From Paracoccaceae bacterium (GTDB taxonomy: Bacteria; Pseudomonadota; Alphaproteobacteria; Rhodobacterales; Rhodobacteraceae), in the NCBI GenBank assembly GCA_020832725.1, contig JAFIEC010000340.1, positions 1-9,119 of the forward strand: a stretch of DNA of 9,119 nucleotides, written 5' to 3'. How positions within the stretch are numbered: the first letter of the stretch is position 1; each line of letters starts with the position of its first letter. The translations under genes and the position numbers were made by a program. The notes beneath the pieces were generated by a model. That model had not been told where the DNA came from and searched no databases. It was given only the letters and a program-made list of their open reading frames with translations. Below, one piece after another: positions 6,509 to 9,119 of the stretch.

Positions 6509-6521
6509 GAGCAAGCTGTCC

Positions 6522-6998
6522 ATGGAAGCGCCGTGCGATCCCCTGGCTCATGGCCCCGACCCCGACGACCGGCGCGCCTGGATGGGCCTTCTGGCGCGGG
6601 CACCCGCGACGCGGCTTCTGGATCTGTGGCAGGTCATGGCGCTTTGTCCTGCCCGGGTCTGGCTGCGCGCCCCCGAGATCGGGGCGGTGATGCTGCGCGG
6701 GCGGATGGGGGCCGTGGGCGCGTCGTTCAACCTGGGCGAGTTGACGGTCACCCGCTGCGCGCTCCGTCTGGAGGAGACGGGCGCGGTCGGTCATGCGCTG
6801 GTGTCCGGGCGCGACGTGGCCAAGGCCGAGGTCGCGGCACTGGTCGATGCGCTGATGCAGACCGAGGTCGCCGCGGGCTTGCGGGAGGGTCTGCTTGCGC
6901 CATTGCAGGCCGAGGAGAACGCGGCGCGCACCGCCCGCGCTGCCCGCGCCGCCGCCACGCGGGTCGAGTTCTTCACTTTGGCGCGGGGAGAGGATTGA
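6522..6998 (+). CDS. phnG: C-P lyase core subunit PhnG
   Basis: 158-residue subunit of the cytoplasmic C-P lyase core complex (PhnG2H2I2J2 in E. coli), needed with PhnI, PhnH and PhnL for attaching phosphonate to ribose of ATP. Family landmarks are the N-terminal RRAWMGLLARAP, RGRMGAVGASFNLGELTVTRCALRL in the middle, VGHALVSGRDVAKAEVAALVDALMQ, and the C-terminal RVEFFTLARGED, matching E. coli PhnG closely in layout and length (150 residues). ATG 6522 is preferred: AGGTGAG (6505-6511) lies 10 nt upstream. The in-frame GTG at 6507 would overlap the operator and that ribosome site. It is the first gene of the catalytic operon, and its TGA overlaps the phnH ATG (TGATG). Confidence 0.93.
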   Translation: MEAPCDPLAHGPDPDDRRAWMGLLARAPATRLLDLWQVMALCPARVWLRAPEIGAVMLRGRMGAVGASFNLGELTVTRCALRLEETGAVGHALVSGRDVAKAEVAALVDALMQTEVAAGLREGLLAPLQAEENAARTARAARAAATRVEFFTLARGED

Positions 6999-7594
6999 TG
7001 GCGGCGCCCCTGCCAGCCGATGCCTGTGGCGGCGGCTTTGCTGATCCGTCGCGCGATGCCGCGCGCGCCTTTCGCCGGGTGCTTGATGCGCTGGCCCGCC
7101 CGGGCACACTTGTCCGGTCCGGGGCGTCTGCCCCGCCGGTGCCGCTTGGCCCGGCGGCGGGCACGCTGGTCCTGGTCCTGTGCGATGCCACAACCCCCGT
7201 CTGGCTGGCACCCGCCTTCGATACGCCCGCGATCCGGGGCTGGATCGGGTTTCACACCGGTGCGCCCTGCACCATTGACCCGGCCAGCGCAGCCATTGCC
7301 CTTGGCCCGTGGGAGGCGCTGCTGCCGCTCTCGCGCTTTTCGGCCGGCACGGCCGAGGCGCCCGAAGCCTCTGCAACGCTGATTGCCGAGGTGCCGCACC
7401 TGACAAATCGCGGCGCACGCCTGACGGGCCCCGGCATTGCGGGTGCGGCATTTCTGTCGCTGCCCGAGGAATTGCGAGCCGCGCGTGCCGCTTGTGGCGT
7501 GACCCATCCCTACCCGCTGGGTCTTGATCTGTTCCTGACCTGCGGCGGCGATCTGGCCGGCCTCCCGCGCACCACTCTGGCGGAGGCGGGCTGA
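6998..7594 (+). CDS. phnH: C-P lyase core subunit PhnH
   Basis: 198-residue PhnH, close to the 194 residues of the E. coli protein, which has a PLP-transferase-like fold without the cofactor and is a structural part of the C-P lyase core. Typical features are the early FADPSRDAARAFRRVLDALARPGT segment, a central strand-rich stretch (LVLVLCDATTPVWL, then FHTGAPCTIDPASAAIALG), TLIAEVPHLTNRGARLTGPGI, and the C-terminal FPxG-like block that here reads THPYPLGLDLFLTCGGDLAGLPRTT. ATG 6998 overlaps the phnG stop, with GGGAGAGG just upstream, and its own TGA overlaps the phnI ATG, so the genes appear translationally coupled. The long upstream extension of this reading frame, through phnG and phnF, is not coding. 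Confidence 0.93.
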   Translation: MAAPLPADACGGGFADPSRDAARAFRRVLDALARPGTLVRSGASAPPVPLGPAAGTLVLVLCDATTPVWLAPAFDTPAIRGWIGFHTGAPCTIDPASAAIALGPWEALLPLSRFSAGTAEAPEASATLIAEVPHLTNRGARLTGPGIAGAAFLSLPEELRAARAACGVTHPYPLGLDLFLTCGGDLAGLPRTTLAEAG

Positions 7595-8739
7595 TGTATG
7601 TCGCGGTGAAGGGCGGCGAGCGGGCCATCGCGGCAGCCCATTCCTGGCTGGGGGAGGCGCGCAGGGGCGATCCTGAGGTGGCCGAGTTGTCGGTCTCGCA
7701 GATCAGGGAGCAGCTGGCGCTTTCGGTCGCGCGGGTGATGGCCGAGGGCTCGCTTTACGATCCCGACCTCGCCGCCCTGGCGATCAAGCAGGCGCGCGGC
7801 GATCTGGTCGAGGCGGTCTTTCTGATCCGGGCCTATCGGACGACGCTGCCGAGGCTGGGATATTCCCGACCGCTGGAGACGGCTCGGATGGCCTGCATGC
7901 GGCGCATTTCGGCCACGTTCAAGGAGGCACCTGGCGGTCAGGTTCTGGGCCCGACGTTCGACTACACCCACCGGCTTCTGGATTTCCGCCTCGCCGCTGC
8001 AGCGCAGGCCGGGCTCGATGCTGGTCCCCTCGCGCGCGATTCCGTCGCAAGGCACGAGGATGACGCGCCTGTGCGCACGCCCCATATCGCCGCCTTCCTC
8101 GATGCCGAGGGCCTGTTGCAGGCCGAACCCATCGCCCCTCCCGACGCGCCCGCGCCCCCCGACCTGACGCGCGAGCCGATGCAGCTTCCGCCCGGGCGGG
8201 CGCTGCGGCTACAGGCGCTGGCGCGGGGTGACGAGGGCTTCTTGCTGGGGCTGGCCTATTCCACCCAGCGCGGCTACGGGCGCACCCACGCCTTTGTCGG
8301 AGAGCTGCGCGTGGGCTCCGTTCCGGTGGAGGTTGATATCCCCAAGCTGGGATTCGCCGTAGAGGTTGGCGAGGTCGAGCTGACCGAATGCGAAGCCGTC
8401 AACCAGTTCACCGGTTCCCGCACGGCCCCGCCGCAATTCACCCGCGGCTATGGGCTGACGCTGGGACACAACGAGCGCAAGGCGATCTCCATGAGCCTGG
8501 TGGACCGGGCCCTGCGCCACGAGGAACTGGGCGAGGACGATGCCGCAGCACCCGCGCAGGACGCCGAATTCGTTCTGATGCATGCCGACAACATTCAGGC
8601 CAGCGGTTTTCTGGAGCATATCAAGCTGCCCCATTACGTGGATTTCCAGGCCGAGCTGGAGTTGGGGCGCACGCTTCGGGCCGAGGCTAGGGGCGGTGAC
8701 GCCGCTCATGAGGCAGTGCCAGGGGAGACCGGGTCATGA
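7594..8739 (+). CDS. phnI: C-P lyase core subunit PhnI (ATP/purine-ribose phosphonylation)
   Basis: 381-residue PhnI, slightly longer than E. coli PhnI (354). In E. coli it has nucleosidase activity and, with PhnG, PhnH and PhnL, swaps the adenine of ATP for a phosphonate to give ribose-1-phosphonate triphosphate. Strongly conserved blocks are MYVAVKGGERAI at the start, FLIRAYRTTLPRLGYSRPLET, GGQVLGPTFDYTHRLLDF, AYSTQRGYGRTHAFVGELR, FAVEVGEVELTECEAVNQF, QFTRGYGLTLGHNERKA, and HADNIQASGFLEHIKLPHYVDFQAELELG near the end. The extra length lies in a variable linker (about residues 133-200) and the tail. The start overlaps the phnH stop by one base (TGATG); the stop overlaps the phnJ start (ATGA). 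No lesion is visible. Confidence 0.96.
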   Translation: MYVAVKGGERAIAAAHSWLGEARRGDPEVAELSVSQIREQLALSVARVMAEGSLYDPDLAALAIKQARGDLVEAVFLIRAYRTTLPRLGYSRPLETARMACMRRISATFKEAPGGQVLGPTFDYTHRLLDFRLAAAAQAGLDAGPLARDSVARHEDDAPVRTPHIAAFLDAEGLLQAEPIAPPDAPAPPDLTREPMQLPPGRALRLQALARGDEGFLLGLAYSTQRGYGRTHAFVGELRVGSVPVEVDIPKLGFAVEVGEVELTECEAVNQFTGSRTAPPQFTRGYGLTLGHNERKAISMSLVDRALRHEELGEDDAAAPAQDAEFVLMHADNIQASGFLEHIKLPHYVDFQAELELGRTLRAEARGGDAAHEAVPGETGS

Positions 8740-9119
8740 CTGCGGCACTTCACGACCCGGGCTACAACTTCGCCTATCTTGACGAGGCGACCAAGCGCGT
8801 GATCCGGCGCGCCCTGCTCAAGGCGGTGGCGATCCCCGGCCATCAGGTGCCCTTCGCCAGCCGCGAGATGCCCATGCCCTATGGCTGGGGCACGGGAGGG
8901 GTGCAGGTGACGGCGGCCTGCCTCGTGCCCGAGGACCGGCTCAAGGTCATCGACCAGGGCGCCGATGATACGACCAACGCGGTATCCATCCGGGCCTTCT
9001 TCGCCCGTGTGGCCGGCGTGGCCACGACCGAGGCCACGGCGGAGGCCAGCCTGATCCAGACCCGCCACCGCATTCCCGAAACTCCCTTGCGCCAAGGCAA
9101 GATCCTTGTCTTTCAGGTG
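8736..9119 (+). CDS. phnJ: C-P lyase PhnJ, 5' part (radical-SAM C-P bond cleavage)
   Basis: First 128 codons of PhnJ, running off the window. PhnJ is the iron-sulfur, S-adenosylmethionine-dependent enzyme that cleaves the C-P bond of 5-phosphoribosyl-1-phosphonate, giving a hydrocarbon (methane from methylphosphonate) and a cyclic ribose phosphate. The N-terminus is nearly that of E. coli: GYNFAYLDEATKRVIRRALLKAVAIPG, VPFASREMPMPYGWGTGGVQ, KVIDQGADDTTNAVSIRAFF, and LIQTRHRIPETPL. Gly35 in AIPG corresponds to E. coli Gly32, the proposed glycyl/thiyl relay position. The cluster cysteines and catalytic cysteine lie in the C-terminal half, outside the window, so integrity cannot be judged. ATG 8736 overlaps the phnI stop by 4 bases (ATGA), and GGGGAGA at 8722-8728 serves as ribosome site. 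Confidence 0.97.
   Translation, partial: MTAALHDPGYNFAYLDEATKRVIRRALLKAVAIPGHQVPFASREMPMPYGWGTGGVQVTAACLVPEDRLKVIDQGADDTTNAVSIRAFFARVAGVATTEATAEASLIQTRHRIPETPLRQGKILVFQV

Noticed and set aside
6507..6521. GTG at 6507 as the start of phnG
   Set aside because: It overlaps the candidate operator and the AGGTGAG ribosome site that fits ATG 6522; family alignment does not need the extra residues.
1..9119. Novel defence system, mobile element, CRISPR array or tRNA gene
   Set aside because: No transposase, integrase, terminal repeats, spacer-repeat periodicity or tRNA cloverleaf was seen on either strand; base composition is even across the window.

Overview
The window is about 9.1 kb of uniformly GC-rich DNA (strong G/C at third codon positions) carrying a phosphonate uptake and carbon-phosphorus (C-P) lyase locus. 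Gene order, the tandem phnE pair with a long second member, and protein character point to an alphaproteobacterium, most likely of the Rhodobacterales (Rhodobacter/Roseobacter/Paracoccus-like). That assignment is inference from gene style, not a search result.

Layout. Positions 2-1303 hold the 3' part of an AMP-binding acyl-CoA synthetase, probably unrelated to phosphonates. A 149-bp gap with three GCGTnACA repeats leads into the transport operon: phnC (ATPase, 1453-2280), phnD (periplasmic binding protein, 2345-3254), phnE1 (3315-4172) and phnE2 (4174-5529). A 142-bp gap follows, then phnF, a GntR/HutC-type repressor, on the minus strand (6397-5672), convergent with phnE2. A 124-bp divergent intergenic region contains a strong candidate PhnF operator and a weaker Pho-box-like sequence. 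It opens the catalytic operon on the plus strand: phnG (6522-6998), phnH (6998-7594), phnI (7594-8739) and phnJ (8736 to the window end). The stop-start overlaps of this operon (TGATG, TGATG, ATGA) indicate translational coupling.

How it works together. By family knowledge, PhnD captures phosphonates in the periplasm and PhnC with PhnE1/PhnE2 imports them. PhnI, with PhnG, PhnH and PhnL, couples the phosphonate to ribose of ATP. After PhnM removes pyrophosphate, PhnJ, a radical-SAM enzyme, cleaves the C-P bond. phnK, phnL and phnM are expected just beyond the right edge.

The main anomaly is phnD: one extra C in a CCC run at 3025-3027 splits it into two frames. Everything on both sides of that base is well conserved, so it is either a recent inactivating mutation or a sequence error. 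Hairpins followed by TTTT lie before and after phnD. I found no mobile element, CRISPR array, RNA gene or clearly unknown system; the interest lies in the phnD lesion, the regulatory sites and the extracytoplasmic insert of PhnE2.
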